Source: Bacteroidia bacterium (GTDB lineage Bacteria > Bacteroidota > Bacteroidia > Bacteroidales > VadinHA17). Taken from it: a DNA stretch of 33,702 nucleotides. Positions 7,935 to 15,894 of this stretch are shown piece by piece. The position numbers were made by a program, and so were the translations under genes. Where the stretch lies: contig JAPLDX010000097.1 in assembly GCA_026391215.1 (NCBI GenBank), forward strand, positions 1-33,702, read 5' to 3'. Under the pieces are notes generated by a model. The model was not told the DNA's origin, made no database searches, and saw only the letters and a program-made list of their open reading frames with translations. Position 1 is the first letter of the stretch, and the number at the start of each line of letters is the position of its first letter.

Positions 7935-8087
7935 TCCTCTTTAATTGTAGTAAAGCCCAGATTTAGAATCGCTTTCCGATTTTTTAAATTCCGTCACCAG
8001 ATTAAAAATAAAAACCCGCAAGACATTGATCTTACAGGATTAACTTAAGAGTGAGTGTGGGAGTGAGTGCGAGAAAAAAGATAAGGT

Positions 8088-8420
8088 TTATCCGTGTAGA
8101 TTCATTTCCTGTGGTTCAAGATATCTGACCTCCTTCCCAGTTTTCTCCGCATACTCTATCTCACTCCTCGTTGATTCTCCGATATATCCACCCTTATTAA
8201 TTACAAGTATCTCGTCTGCCAGGTCAATTTTCCGCAAGTGCATGTCATCAAGCATCTTCTTGGTGCTTGTCAACCATACCTCCTCGTCGCCGGAATGGCC
8301 GAACAAACCAACGCTAATGACAATGTTGCCTTCCAGGGTGAGGCGTTTCTGCGTAGAGAGGAACTCGTCTTTGAATCGAGTACTACCGCAGAGAGTTACT
8401 ATTTTATAGCTGCCGATCAT
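8088..8420 (-). CDS. Nucleoside 2-deoxyribosyltransferase-like protein
   Basis: This small protein (110 residues) has an N-terminal KIVTLCGSTRFKDEF nucleotide/phosphate-loop-like motif, a middle VISVGLFGH strand and MLDDMHLRKIDLADEILVIN. The C-terminal signature IGESTRSEIEYAEKTGKEVRYL resembles the (S/G)xEIxYAxxxGK motif of nucleoside 2-deoxyribosyltransferases, where the Glu (here Glu87) is the nucleophile. It belongs to the deoxyribosyltransferase/DUF4406-like superfamily. Whether it transfers deoxyribose, hydrolyses nucleotides or only binds them cannot be read from sequence. It is a lone gene. A possible relic of a second copy lies at 488-526 near thyA, and an octamer array lies just upstream of its start. 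Confidence 0.75.
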   Translation of the reverse strand: MIGSYKIVTLCGSTRFKDEFLSTQKRLTLEGNIVISVGLFGHSGDEEVWLTSTKKMLDDMHLRKIDLADEILVINKGGYIGESTRSEIEYAEKTGKEVRYLEPQEMNLHG

Positions 8421-8450
8421 GGTATGGAATTATGAGATAAATGTAGGTTA

Positions 8451-8478
8451 AATCGTGCAATCGTGCAATCGCACGATT
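8451..8478. repeat. Octamer array forming a hairpin
   Basis: AATCGTGC twice, then AATCGCACGATT. On the minus strand the unit reads CGATTGCA. The second unit and the terminal GCACGATT (8471-8478) are perfectly complementary around a 4-base AATC loop. The array lies between the divergent genes starting at 8420 (minus) and 8543 (plus). Confidence 0.7.
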
Positions 8479-8542
8479 ACAGGATTGTTTCAAAAATTTA
8501 TTAACTTGCTATTTATGAATTTTATAACTTATCCGAATAGTA

Positions 8543-9103
8543 ATGAAATCTCATAAATACAGGACAATTGCGGTAATCTTAATTCTTATCCTGATTACCC
8601 ATGCATGTAAAAAGACTGAGGATAAACCCGACGAAACCCCTCCGGTTCTGTCAGTGACGCCTGTAGACATTTCATCTGTCACATCAATTATTGCGTTTGG
8701 TGCTGACCTTACGTCTCAGCAAAAAAATCCTGCATTTGAATACATTGTAAACAATTCAGCAGTACAGGTCAGAGCGGTTTGTAAAGGATATATCGAAGAT
8801 GTCAGGTTAAATGATAATTTCCCGGATTATGAAGTGTGGATCAGGATGTCCTCCAATTCTGTCTTCAGGATAATTTATGATCATGTATTGAACATGAATG
8901 TCTCAAAAGGCGACAAAGTTGATCCTGGTGACATTCTGGGAGTTGTCGGAACAGGAAACCGGACTGAGCTGCAAATAAATAAAATCATCAGTAATAATGA
9001 AGAACTTTCATACTGTCCATTCGATTTTGGGACAGACGCATTTATCCAGCAACATAAATCCTTTACAGAAACCTGGTGTCTGACTGACACCGTAGTGCCA
9101 TAA
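8543..9103 (+). CDS. Lipoprotein with degenerate M23-like domain
   Basis: The 186-residue product has a signal peptide ending at Cys22 (THAC) followed by an acidic/lysine-rich tether KKTEDKPDETPP, fitting an outer-membrane lipoprotein. The later part keeps the LytM/M23 core layout: VQVRAVCKGYIEDVRLN resembles the VxAxxDGxVxxV strand, VFRIIYDHVLNMNVSKGDKV the next hairpin, and DPGDILGVVGTGN the conserved turn. Yet the HxH motif that should follow is replaced by TELQINK and no upstream HxxxD is present. It should therefore lack zinc and be non-catalytic, possibly an adaptor or binding protein, as with other inactive LytM factors. It is a stand-alone gene; an active M23 protein is encoded at 5269-6132. 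Confidence 0.6.
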   Translation: MKSHKYRTIAVILILILITHACKKTEDKPDETPPVLSVTPVDISSVTSIIAFGADLTSQQKNPAFEYIVNNSAVQVRAVCKGYIEDVRLNDNFPDYEVWIRMSSNSVFRIIYDHVLNMNVSKGDKVDPGDILGVVGTGNRTELQINKIISNNEELSYCPFDFGTDAFIQQHKSFTETWCLTDTVVP

Positions 9104-9150
9104 TCAGAGAATCCGCAACACTGAACACTCAAACGTTTTACCCACCCCAA

Positions 9151-9166
9151 CCCCTCCCGGGAGGGG
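9151..9166. repeat. 16-bp perfect GC palindrome
   Basis: CCCCTCCCGGGAGGGG is fully self-complementary and is preceded by CCCACCCCAA. It lies 48 bp past the stop of the M23-like gene. There is no following T-run and no loop, so it is not a typical terminator; it looks like an intergenic palindromic repeat. Confidence 0.7.
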
Positions 9167-9190
9167 ATCCTTAGATTACTGAACTCACCA

Positions 9191-9238
9191 ACGATCGAAC
9201 GCTCAAACGATCGAACGCTCAAACGATTGAACGTGTGA
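9191..9238. repeat. Octamer tandem array (16-bp double unit)
   Basis: Two identical copies of ACGATCGAACGCTCAA are followed by ACGATTGAACGTGTGA. These are the same 16-mer family as at 527-577, eight kilobases away. A separate ACTCAAACG at 9126-9134 may be a stray piece. Confidence 0.85.
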
Positions 9239-9312
9239 ATTCAATAATTTTTCTATATTTACAACTTTTACAATGAAAATGAGTTTTTAATAACATGATA
9301 ATTTCAATTAAA

Positions 9313-10134
9313 ATGAACAATAAACTAAAGAGAAAGATCGCAGTGATCCTGGCCATCTCTGCGGTTACTGTAACAAGCCTCCAGGCACAGGACAGGAATG
9401 CTGTAATAGCAGCATATAACGAAGGGGCAAAATTGATGCAAACTGATGCCCCGGGTGCCATAAAGGCATTATCAGCTGCTGCCATGGCAGAGAAATATGG
9501 AACCCCAACACATAAAGAAAATGCAGGGAAGATCATGATCCAGGCTTATAACGCCCTGGCTAACAGCTATTTCAGTCAGAATGATTATGCAAACACGCTG
9601 CTGACATACGACAGTCTCTTAACGGTCAACCCCGGTTATATGAATGCTGTATACAACAAGGCTTCAATATATATCAAGCAGAATAATGCCACAGCTTTTG
9701 AGGAAACGATCGATCTTTATATTGAAAAGCTGAAGCCCGGAAATGATACAGCAAAAATAAAACAGGCATCCTCCCTGGCGCTTGGATATTTCCGTTCCGC
9801 CGGATCAAAGGCAAACCAGGCAGAGAACCTTGATGAAGCTCTTGCCATGCTTAATAAAGCTGCAAAGTACGGAGACGACAAGGATCTGTTCTACTTCTTT
9901 GCTGACGTATATAACAAACAGAAGAATTTCAACAGCGGAGCAGAATACGCCAGGAAGGGACTTGATCTCGAAAAAGGTGACGCCGAAGCCAAAGCGAAAT
10001 TCTACTATCAGCTTGCCGTTGCACAGGCAGGCAAAGGACAAACTGCCGATGCCTGCACTTCATTTAAGAATGCCATGTACGGACCATTTGCCGAGGCATC
10101 AAAGGCTCAAAGTAAAAACCTTAAATGTCAGTAA
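9313..10134 (+). CDS. Secreted TPR-repeat protein
   Basis: I prefer the ATG at 9313 (273 residues) because it follows an A-rich leader and directly begins a normal signal peptide (MNNKLKRKIAVILAISAVTVTSLQAQ); an in-frame ATG at 9295 adds six residues. The mature protein is helical with tetratricopeptide-type pairs: AYNALANSYFSQNDYANTLL, AVYNKASIYIKQNNATAFEE, LDEALAMLNKAAKYGDDKDL and KFYYQLAVAQAGKGQTADAC. TPR arrays mount protein complexes in the periplasm or at the outer membrane. No enzymatic domain is present. It converges on the DEAD-box helicase gene with 19 bp between the stop codons. The partner is unknown. Confidence 0.75.
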   Translation: MNNKLKRKIAVILAISAVTVTSLQAQDRNAVIAAYNEGAKLMQTDAPGAIKALSAAAMAEKYGTPTHKENAGKIMIQAYNALANSYFSQNDYANTLLTYDSLLTVNPGYMNAVYNKASIYIKQNNATAFEETIDLYIEKLKPGNDTAKIKQASSLALGYFRSAGSKANQAENLDEALAMLNKAAKYGDDKDLFYFFADVYNKQKNFNSGAEYARKGLDLEKGDAEAKAKFYYQLAVAQAGKGQTADACTSFKNAMYGPFAEASKAQSKNLKCQ

Positions 10135-10153
10135 GTTAAGACTGCAAGACTTT

Positions 10154-11395
10154 TTATCTTCTCCTCCAGCGGTTATTGCGGTTACGGCTTTCACGCGCAA
10201 CATTACGCGGACGGTTATGATCCTGGTGTTGTCGCTGAGGAGGTTTAACAGGATTTTCGTCAATCAGCGGATAAGGATGATCATTAATGACCTGTATCCT
10301 TTTCGTGATAAGTTTCTCAATGTCCCTGAGATATGCTTTTTCATCTGCATCACAGAATGAAATTGCCGTCCCGCCTGCACCGGCCCTTCCGGTCCTGCCT
10401 ATCCTGTGTACATACGTTTCAGAGATATTGGGTATCTCATAATTTATAACATATTCAAGATCATCCACATCTATACCCCGGGCTGCAATATCAGTTGCCA
10501 CCAGTACACGGGTTGTCTGAGCCTTGAAACTTGAAAGTGCCCGCTGCCGGGTATTCTGTGCCTTGTTGCCATGAATTGCCTCAGCGCTGATATTTTTCTT
10601 TTTCAGCACCTTCACAACTTTATCGGCGCCATATTTTGTGCGGGTGAAAACGAGGGCTGTCTTTATCTTTTTATCCTTTAGCAACTCTAGCAGGAGAGCG
10701 TTCTTATTGACCTTGTCCGTGAAGTAGACGAACTGTTTGACAATATCGACTGTTGTCGCTGAAGGAGTAACCTCAACTTTTACAGGTTTGTATACTATTG
10801 ATCCAGCCAGCTTCACTATCTCGGGCGGCATGGTGGCGGAGAAGAAAAGCGATTGCCTCTTAGGAGGGAGCGCTGCAATGATCTTCCGTACATCATGAAT
10901 GAACCCCATATCGAGCATCCTGTCTGCTTCGTCAAGGACAAAAATTTCAATATCCTTTAAAGAGATGAATCCCTGGTTCATAAGATCAAGCAATCTGCCG
11001 GGTGTTGCCACAAGGATATCAACGCCATTTCGCAATGAGGTTGTCTGTGGGTTCTGATGCACTCCTCCGAAAACTACCGTGCATGTCAATCCTGTATACC
11101 GGCCATACGTTTTAAAACTCTCTTCAATCTGTATTGCAAGCTCCCTGGTGGGTGTGACAATAAGACTTCTTATTTTTCTCTTCCTGTCGAATGACCTTGT
11201 TTTACCAAGCAGCTGAAGGATAGGGACAGCAAATGCAGCTGTCTTTCCTGTTCCTGTTTGTGCACAACCGATAAGATCGGTTCCCCTGAGTACGATTGGT
11301 ATAGCTTGCTCCTGGATTGGTGTAGGTATCTTGTATCCCTCTTCTTTTAATGATCTGAGAATAGGTTCAATAATGTTCAATGATTCAAATTGCAT
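10154..11395 (-). CDS. rhlE: DEAD-box ATP-dependent RNA helicase (RhlE type)
   Basis: A full set of DEAD-box motifs is readable in 413 residues: Q motif PTPIQEQAIP, motif I AQTGTGKT, Ia PTRELA, II DEAD, III SAT, IV VFTRTK, V ATDIAARGIDVD and VI HRIGRTGRAG. The C-terminal tail is short and very basic (ending NRNNRWRRR), typical of RhlE-like helicases. These enzymes unwind short RNA duplexes in ribosome assembly and RNA decay, and are often cold-induced in this phylum. The start MQFESLNI is the only sensible one because it places the F-(17)-Q motif correctly at the N-terminus. The upstream 454-bp gap holds a structured repeat; no clear promoter box was recognised on this strand. Confidence 0.95.
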   Translation of the reverse strand: MQFESLNIIEPILRSLKEEGYKIPTPIQEQAIPIVLRGTDLIGCAQTGTGKTAAFAVPILQLLGKTRSFDRKRKIRSLIVTPTRELAIQIEESFKTYGRYTGLTCTVVFGGVHQNPQTTSLRNGVDILVATPGRLLDLMNQGFISLKDIEIFVLDEADRMLDMGFIHDVRKIIAALPPKRQSLFFSATMPPEIVKLAGSIVYKPVKVEVTPSATTVDIVKQFVYFTDKVNKNALLLELLKDKKIKTALVFTRTKYGADKVVKVLKKKNISAEAIHGNKAQNTRQRALSSFKAQTTRVLVATDIAARGIDVDDLEYVINYEIPNISETYVHRIGRTGRAGAGGTAISFCDADEKAYLRDIEKLITKRIQVINDHPYPLIDENPVKPPQRQHQDHNRPRNVARESRNRNNRWRRR

Positions 11396-11570
11396 AAAAT
11401 TGTTTGTAAAAGTTTTGTGAAATAAAAACTGCCGGATGATGGCTGGGATTATTCCGTTATTATTAGCGGGCGAAGATACTACTTATTAACTAATCTTCCG
11501 ATTAATACTTTGTAAAACAATAAAGTCTAAAATGTTTTACGAACCATATAACATAATGTGTGTGGACAAA

Positions 11571-11703
11571 CCGGAAACGGTGCGAACCGCAGCCTGTTTG
11601 GTGGCGCCTTTATGGCTTTGTGTAGCGAGCGGACAAACAGGCTGAGGTTGTCGTTTCCGGCGCCCTTTCTTTGGTTCTTTCTTTGGACGAACAAAGAAAG
11701 AAC
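11571..11703. repeat. Compound hairpin element
   Basis: The outer arms at 11571-11600 (begins CCGGAAACG, ends CAGCCTGTTTG) and 11634-11660 (CAAACAGGCTG...CGTTTCCGG) are complementary apart from a small internal bulge. GGCGCC occurs just inside the first arm (11603) and just outside the second (11659). Directly after is a perfect 12-bp stem, GTTCTTTCTTTG (11674-11685) and CAAAGAAAGAAC (11692-11703), with loop GACGAA. No protein-like ORF is credible here. Relics sharing parts of it are at 16150-16255 and 19601-19640. Confidence 0.75.
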
Positions 11704-11799
11704 GAAAAAGATTGCAAGTTATAGAACCCCGTCTTGCTGTGTAAACTCTGCCAAAACAATCAACTGAATTTCAAATCAGAACAATATTTTAAAAATATA

Positions 11800-11807
11800 T
11801 ACCTTTG
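11800..11807 (+). promoter_or_regulatory. -7 box of the LytTR gene
   Basis: TACCTTTG matches TAnnTTTG exactly and lies 43 bp before the start codon. No clear TTTG was seen 19-21 bp upstream of it. Confidence 0.5.
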
Positions 11808-11811
11808 AATT

Positions 11812-11853
11812 ATGACAAATGAACCTGATAATGTTTTTGATCTGACGATATGA
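11812..11853 (+). other. Possible 13-codon upstream ORF overlapping the LytTR start
   Basis: An ATG at 11812 opens MTNEPDNVFDLTI and ends with TGA at 11851-11853, overlapping the next start as ATGA. If the box at 11800 is the promoter, transcription would begin at or just after this ATG, so it would be leaderless or untranslated. Chance is a real possibility. Confidence 0.2.
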
Positions 11854-12692
11854 ATAAAAAACCTAACCAGTTTGTCCAGTTATTAAACAAGGAAATAAGA
11901 CTTCTCCTGAGTATCAGTTTCGGTATATTTCTCTTTATCCTTTTCTTTCAGCCATTTGCTATAGAAAAATTCGATTTTAATAACCGATTGCTGTTTGTTG
12001 GCGGTTTTGGGGCAATTGACTTTTTATTAATGTTCTTATTCCGGGTTGTTTTACCCTGGATGATTCAAAAAAATAATCAGGACGATAAAGAACCTGTCTT
12101 AACTTCTTACCTGAGCGGCTTCATTATTTTAATTTTATGTTCGGTTGCTTTTACCTTCTATCTGAGGTATGTGGGATCTGTAAGCATATCCTTCTATGTC
12201 GTTTTTAAAATAGTATTGATCTGCCTCGTACCCCCATTGATTTTAAAATTATATGATGTAAATAAAGAATTAATTCAGCAAAATGAATCTCTGATTTCAG
12301 AGAGGAAGGTTATTCAAAAACAGATTGAAAAATATGAAGAAGACAACCTGAACAAATCTATAGAGTTTATTTCTGAGACCAATACTGAAAACCTGACCCT
12401 TATTATTTCAGAAGTCGTCTTTTTTCAATCTGCTGATAACTATGTGGAAATAGCATATATGGATGGTGATAAAATTAAGAAAGAGCTTATCCGGAATACT
12501 TTAAAGAACATTGAGCTTCAGATTAAACAGTATTCGAATTTCATCCGTTGTCACAGAACATGTATAGCAAACATGCATTACATCGAAAAACTTAATCAGG
12601 ATTATAGCAGTCACTGGATAACCATAAAGGGATACCCTGAAAAAATCCCTGTTTCGAGACAGTACTTGTTAAAACTTAAAGAAGCCTTATAA
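11850..12692 (+). CDS. Membrane-anchored LytTR transcriptional regulator
   Basis: This is a 280-residue protein with four hydrophobic helices in residues 16-136 (for example LLLSISFGIFLFILFFQPF and FIILILCSVAFTFYLRYVG). A charged coiled-coil-like stretch (KELIQQNESLISERKVIQKQIEK without a break to about residue 167) links to a C-terminal LytTR DNA-binding domain (about residues 180-280) with FFQSADNYVEIAY, FIRCHRTCIANMHYIEKL and IPVSRQYLLKLKEAL. There is no receiver domain, so the membrane part rather than a kinase is presumably the sensor. LytTR proteins bind paired direct repeats and usually activate neighbouring genes. The radical SAM gene downstream has its own promoter-like boxes and is the natural candidate target. 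Confidence 0.85.
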   Translation: MNKKPNQFVQLLNKEIRLLLSISFGIFLFILFFQPFAIEKFDFNNRLLFVGGFGAIDFLLMFLFRVVLPWMIQKNNQDDKEPVLTSYLSGFIILILCSVAFTFYLRYVGSVSISFYVVFKIVLICLVPPLILKLYDVNKELIQQNESLISERKVIQKQIEKYEEDNLNKSIEFISETNTENLTLIISEVVFFQSADNYVEIAYMDGDKIKKELIRNTLKNIELQIKQYSNFIRCHRTCIANMHYIEKLNQDYSSHWITIKGYPEKIPVSRQYLLKLKEAL

Positions 12693-12786
12693 ATGATCAG
12701 GGGCGAATACCATCTGCCCCGAATATATGACATTTGTCCCCATTTTATTTGATTAATCCCGGATTAGTGAGAGTTAATCCCTTTTT

Positions 12787-12818
12787 TTTGCTGTGGATAT
12801 ATCATGAAAATATCTTTG
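12787..12818 (+). promoter_or_regulatory. Promoter of the radical SAM gene
   Basis: TTTG (12787-12790), a 20-bp spacer and TATCTTTG (12811-12818) match the Bacteroidota housekeeping consensus at every position. The start codon at 12842 follows 23 bp later. This supports that start over an upstream in-frame ATG at 12734, which would precede the promoter. Confidence 0.75.
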
Positions 12819-12841
12819 GCCAAATTTATTTTAAAGATGAT

Positions 12842-14317
12842 ATGAATATTCTATTGGTATATCCTCAGTATCCGGTTACATTCTGGAGTTTTAAACATGC
12901 TCTGAAGTTTATTTCAAAAAAGGCATCGAATGTACCCTTGGGTTTGATTACTATAGCGTCATTATTGCCTGACTGCTGGGATAAGAAACTCACGGACCTC
13001 AATGTTACCAGTCTTAAGGATAAAGATATTAAATGGGCAGATTATGTTTTCATCAGCGCTATGTCAATTCAGCTGGCTTCGGTAAAACAAATTGTTGAGC
13101 GATGCAAGCAGCTTAATGCCAAAATGGTAGCAGGAGGACCCCTGTTTACCGAAGAATATGAACAGTATACTGAAATAGATCATTTAGTGCTTAATGAAGC
13201 AGAAATAACCTTACCTCTATTTATTGAAGACCTAAAAAACGGCAGGCCAAAAAAGATCTATCAGTCAGATAAATTTGCTGATATCACAAAAACACCCTTA
13301 CCTGATTATTCTCTTCTAAAATCAGGTGCATATGCAACTGCGGGAATACAATATTCAAGAGGATGTCCTTTTGATTGCGAATTTTGCGATATCACAGCCT
13401 TGCTTGGCCGCCAGGTCCGTACAAAAACCTCTGTACAGATTATTGCTGAATTAGACCAGTTGTTGAAAATAGGCTGGAGAGGCAGTGTGTTTTTTGTAGA
13501 TGATAATTTTATCGGACATAAAAAGAAATTAAAAAATGAATTGCTCCCGGCGGTTATTAACTGGATGAAGTTAAATAACAATCCTTTCAGTTTCATAACC
13601 GAAGCTTCTATTAATCTGGCTGACGATAAAGATCTGATGGATATGATGGTCAAAGCGGGTTTTACCAGAGTATTTGTAGGTATTGAAACTCCGGAGGAGA
13701 GTTGTTTGATGGAGTGCAACAAGCTGCATAATAATAATCGTGACCTGATAGAATGTGTAAATACAATTCAGCGTAAGGGAATGGAAGTATATGCCGGTTT
13801 TATTGTTGGATTTGATAATGATCCACCGAATATCTTTCAGCGGCAGATCGACTTTATTCAGAAAAGCGGGATCATAACTGCAATGGTCGGGCTTTTGAAT
13901 GCACCACGATTATCTAAACTGTACATGAGATTAAAAAATGAAGGCAGGATAAGTGACAAATTTGGTGGTGACAATACCAATTATTCAATGAATTTTATAC
14001 CGGTAATGGATAAAAATGAGTTGTTAAAAGGTTATCAGAAGATCATTAAGAATATCTATTCCTGTAAGTCCTATTATGAAAGGGTAAAAATGTTTCTGAA
14101 ACAATATGATCCTCCATTTCACGAGCCGCTTTCATTAAACAGGTTTATGGCATTTATCAAATCGATAATATACATAGGAATTCTAAAGAGGAACAGCAGA
14201 TACTTTTGGAAACTCCTTTTCTGGAGCATTTTTAACAAACCGAAGTCATTTCCCCTGGCAGTCACCTACAGCATTTATGGGTATCATTTCAGAAGAGTAT
14301 TCAAAGATGTCAGTTGA
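12842..14317 (+). CDS. B12-binding radical SAM protein (DUF4070 family)
   Basis: From the ATG at 12842 the product has 491 residues. Residues 1-135 form a cobalamin-binding-like Rossmann domain starting NILLVYPQYP, with ISAMSIQLASVKQIVERC and AGGPLF. The radical SAM cluster motif is C175-x3-C179-x2-C182 in RGCPFDCEFCDI, followed by SVFFVDDNFIGHKKKL and the strand motif FVGIETPE. The C-terminal region from about residue 370 matches the DUF4070 layout. This architecture is that of radical SAM C-methyltransferases and related enzymes, including the hopanoid methylase HpnP, with which it shares the WSF-ALKF-SKKA-PLG pattern near the N-terminus. No hopanoid gene is in the window, so the substrate is open. 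It converges with the acyl ligase gene. Confidence 0.85.
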   Translation: MNILLVYPQYPVTFWSFKHALKFISKKASNVPLGLITIASLLPDCWDKKLTDLNVTSLKDKDIKWADYVFISAMSIQLASVKQIVERCKQLNAKMVAGGPLFTEEYEQYTEIDHLVLNEAEITLPLFIEDLKNGRPKKIYQSDKFADITKTPLPDYSLLKSGAYATAGIQYSRGCPFDCEFCDITALLGRQVRTKTSVQIIAELDQLLKIGWRGSVFFVDDNFIGHKKKLKNELLPAVINWMKLNNNPFSFITEASINLADDKDLMDMMVKAGFTRVFVGIETPEESCLMECNKLHNNNRDLIECVNTIQRKGMEVYAGFIVGFDNDPPNIFQRQIDFIQKSGIITAMVGLLNAPRLSKLYMRLKNEGRISDKFGGDNTNYSMNFIPVMDKNELLKGYQKIIKNIYSCKSYYERVKMFLKQYDPPFHEPLSLNRFMAFIKSIIYIGILKRNSRYFWKLLFWSIFNKPKSFPLAVTYSIYGYHFRRVFKDVS

Positions 14318-14361
14318 TTGAAATCAAGACATTACACCCCGGATGATCCTTTATAGATAGT

Positions 14362-15894
14362 CTACTGGCCGGGATTGGAAACGCTCATTATCTCCCGGAC
14401 CATCTTTGTGACGCTGCGGAAATCTATCTTCCCTGTGGCCATCATTGGCAACTCCTTGATAACTACAAATTGCCTTGGAAGAGCGATAATGGGCAGCTCA
14501 TCTAACATCTTCCTGAGTATTTCTGTCTTGTTTACCTCCTTAGTAACCGTTGCCACAATAACTGATCCCTTTTTATCATCCGATACCTCGACAACACAAC
14601 AGGATACTCCCTCCGGAAGCAGCTTCTCCAATATATTCTCCACCTTAACCAGAGAGACCATCTCTCCTCCGACCTTTGTAAATCTCTTGAACCGGCCGGC
14701 ATGCCACAGGTAGTTGTCTTCATCAAAGAATCCCATGTCACCGGTATTATACCAGCCGTCAGACAGGACTTCAGCAGTAAGCTTCGGATCATCATAATAT
14801 CCATTCATTACAGAGTCTCCCTTTACCAGGATCTTTCCAACTTCCCTGGTCTTGCACTCTTCACCGGTCTCAAAATTCTCAATCCTGACCTGAACATTCG
14901 GAATAACTTTCCCGGTGCTGCCGGGTCTGTTAAATTCATGTGAGTTAACAGATATAACCGGAGATGTCTCGGTAGCTCCATAACCCTCAAGTAGTGTAAC
15001 CCCATGCTTTTTCATGTACCCTTCCCTCAGGGCATCAGGACATTTATCTGCACCGGCCACCATTAATCTGAGAGTTTTATAATCTCCGGGTTCGGATTTC
15101 TGGAGATATCCCCAGAAGAAGCTTGGTGTACCAACCATTAAAGTTGGCTTCTCCTCACGTGCGATATTACTGATTGCCTGAAAATCAAGAGGATTAGCGT
15201 AAGTGACCATAGTCATACCATAATAGAATGGCACCCAGAGATTTACTGTCAATCCAAATATATGGTAAAAGACAAGGTTTGACAATATAATATCTGATTC
15301 AGTTATTTTCACATAACCTCCAAAATTTTCAATATTTGAAATAATATTCCGGTGCGTCAGAGGGACTGCTTTAGGATCTTTTTCACTTCCGCTGGTAAAT
15401 AATATTGCGGCATTGTCATTTTCATCCCCTTTATGAATATTATTTAGGATCATATTGACTGGAAGCTTTGATTTCAATGCTGCCTTTAGTTTATCTCCTG
15501 TTGTAACGCCTGCCATTATATCTTCAATCATTACCATGCCGTCAATTATCGGGCAATTGATTTTTTCCAGCAATGCTTTTGAAGCAATAATTGTTCTGAA
15601 TTTGCATTTCTTTTGTGCGTACTTTGCATTGGCTTCAGCGCCGGTGGAATAGTTTATCATCACTGGTATTCTTCCGCTCATCAGTGCTCCAACGGAAGCC
15701 AGGGCACAACCGGCTGAGGTAGGTATCATTATGCCAATGAATCCTTTGTCATATTTTTGAAATTTAGAGCTGAGGATCAAAGCGCCGATCAAAGCAGTCG
15801 AATAATCAACAGTCTTCCCTGTGGTCTTGTCAATAACTGCAGGTTTTTTAGCATGCTTCTTTGCTATACGGACAAATTGCTGGTGGAGTAACAT
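14362..15894 (-). CDS. AMP-binding acyl-CoA/acyl-ACP synthetase-like ligase
   Basis: This 510-residue member of the ANL adenylating superfamily shows motif A3 LFTSGSEKDPKAVPLTHRN, A5 YGATETSP, A7 YNTGDMG, the hinge AGRFKRFTKVGGEMVS and the A10 lysine in ATGKID near the C-terminus. The A3 form SGSExxPKAVxLTHRN and the overall sequence resemble the ligase half of the Aas acyltransferase/acyl-ACP synthetase, but no PlsC acyltransferase domain is attached. It would activate a fatty or other carboxylic acid as the acyl-adenylate and pass it to CoA or acyl carrier protein. It stands alone on the minus strand; no carrier protein is adjacent. The substrate cannot be read from the pocket by eye. Confidence 0.85.
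   Translation of the reverse strand: MLLHQQFVRIAKKHAKKPAVIDKTTGKTVDYSTALIGALILSSKFQKYDKGFIGIMIPTSAGCALASVGALMSGRIPVMINYSTGAEANAKYAQKKCKFRTIIASKALLEKINCPIIDGMVMIEDIMAGVTTGDKLKAALKSKLPVNMILNNIHKGDENDNAAILFTSGSEKDPKAVPLTHRNIISNIENFGGYVKITESDIILSNLVFYHIFGLTVNLWVPFYYGMTMVTYANPLDFQAISNIAREEKPTLMVGTPSFFWGYLQKSEPGDYKTLRLMVAGADKCPDALREGYMKKHGVTLLEGYGATETSPVISVNSHEFNRPGSTGKVIPNVQVRIENFETGEECKTREVGKILVKGDSVMNGYYDDPKLTAEVLSDGWYNTGDMGFFDEDNYLWHAGRFKRFTKVGGEMVSLVKVENILEKLLPEGVSCCVVEVSDDKKGSVIVATVTKEVNKTEILRKMLDELPIIALPRQFVVIKELPMMATGKIDFRSVTKMVREIMSVSNPGQ

Larger units (their letters stand above)
11396..11849. other. Gene-free stretch between helicase and LytTR genes
   Basis: These 454 bases between divergent genes hold a long double-hairpin element (11571-11703) and the promoter region of the LytTR gene. 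The remaining part, 11396-11560, is AT-rich and probably contains the helicase promoter, although I could not identify its boxes. Confidence 0.65.

Noticed and set aside
8049..8072. Direct repeat GAGTGAGTGTGG / GAGTGAGTGCGA
   Set aside because: It is a simple-sequence stretch with 12-bp spacing and no link to the octamer family; too short to interpret.
11558..11767. 69-codon frame on the plus strand
   Set aside because: It lies across the compound hairpin element; its sequence is dictated by the stems and has no protein-like character.
12700..12720. GGGGC / GCCCC stem after the LytTR gene
   Set aside because: The stem is only 5 bp with an 11-base loop and no T-run; not convincing as a terminator.
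12734..12841. Longer N-terminus of the radical SAM protein
   Set aside because: The extra codons lie over a textbook promoter, and the B12-binding domain begins at the ATG at 12842.
12842..14317. Naming the radical SAM protein HpnP
   Set aside because: The architecture is shared by many DUF4070 proteins and no hopanoid biosynthesis gene is in the window.
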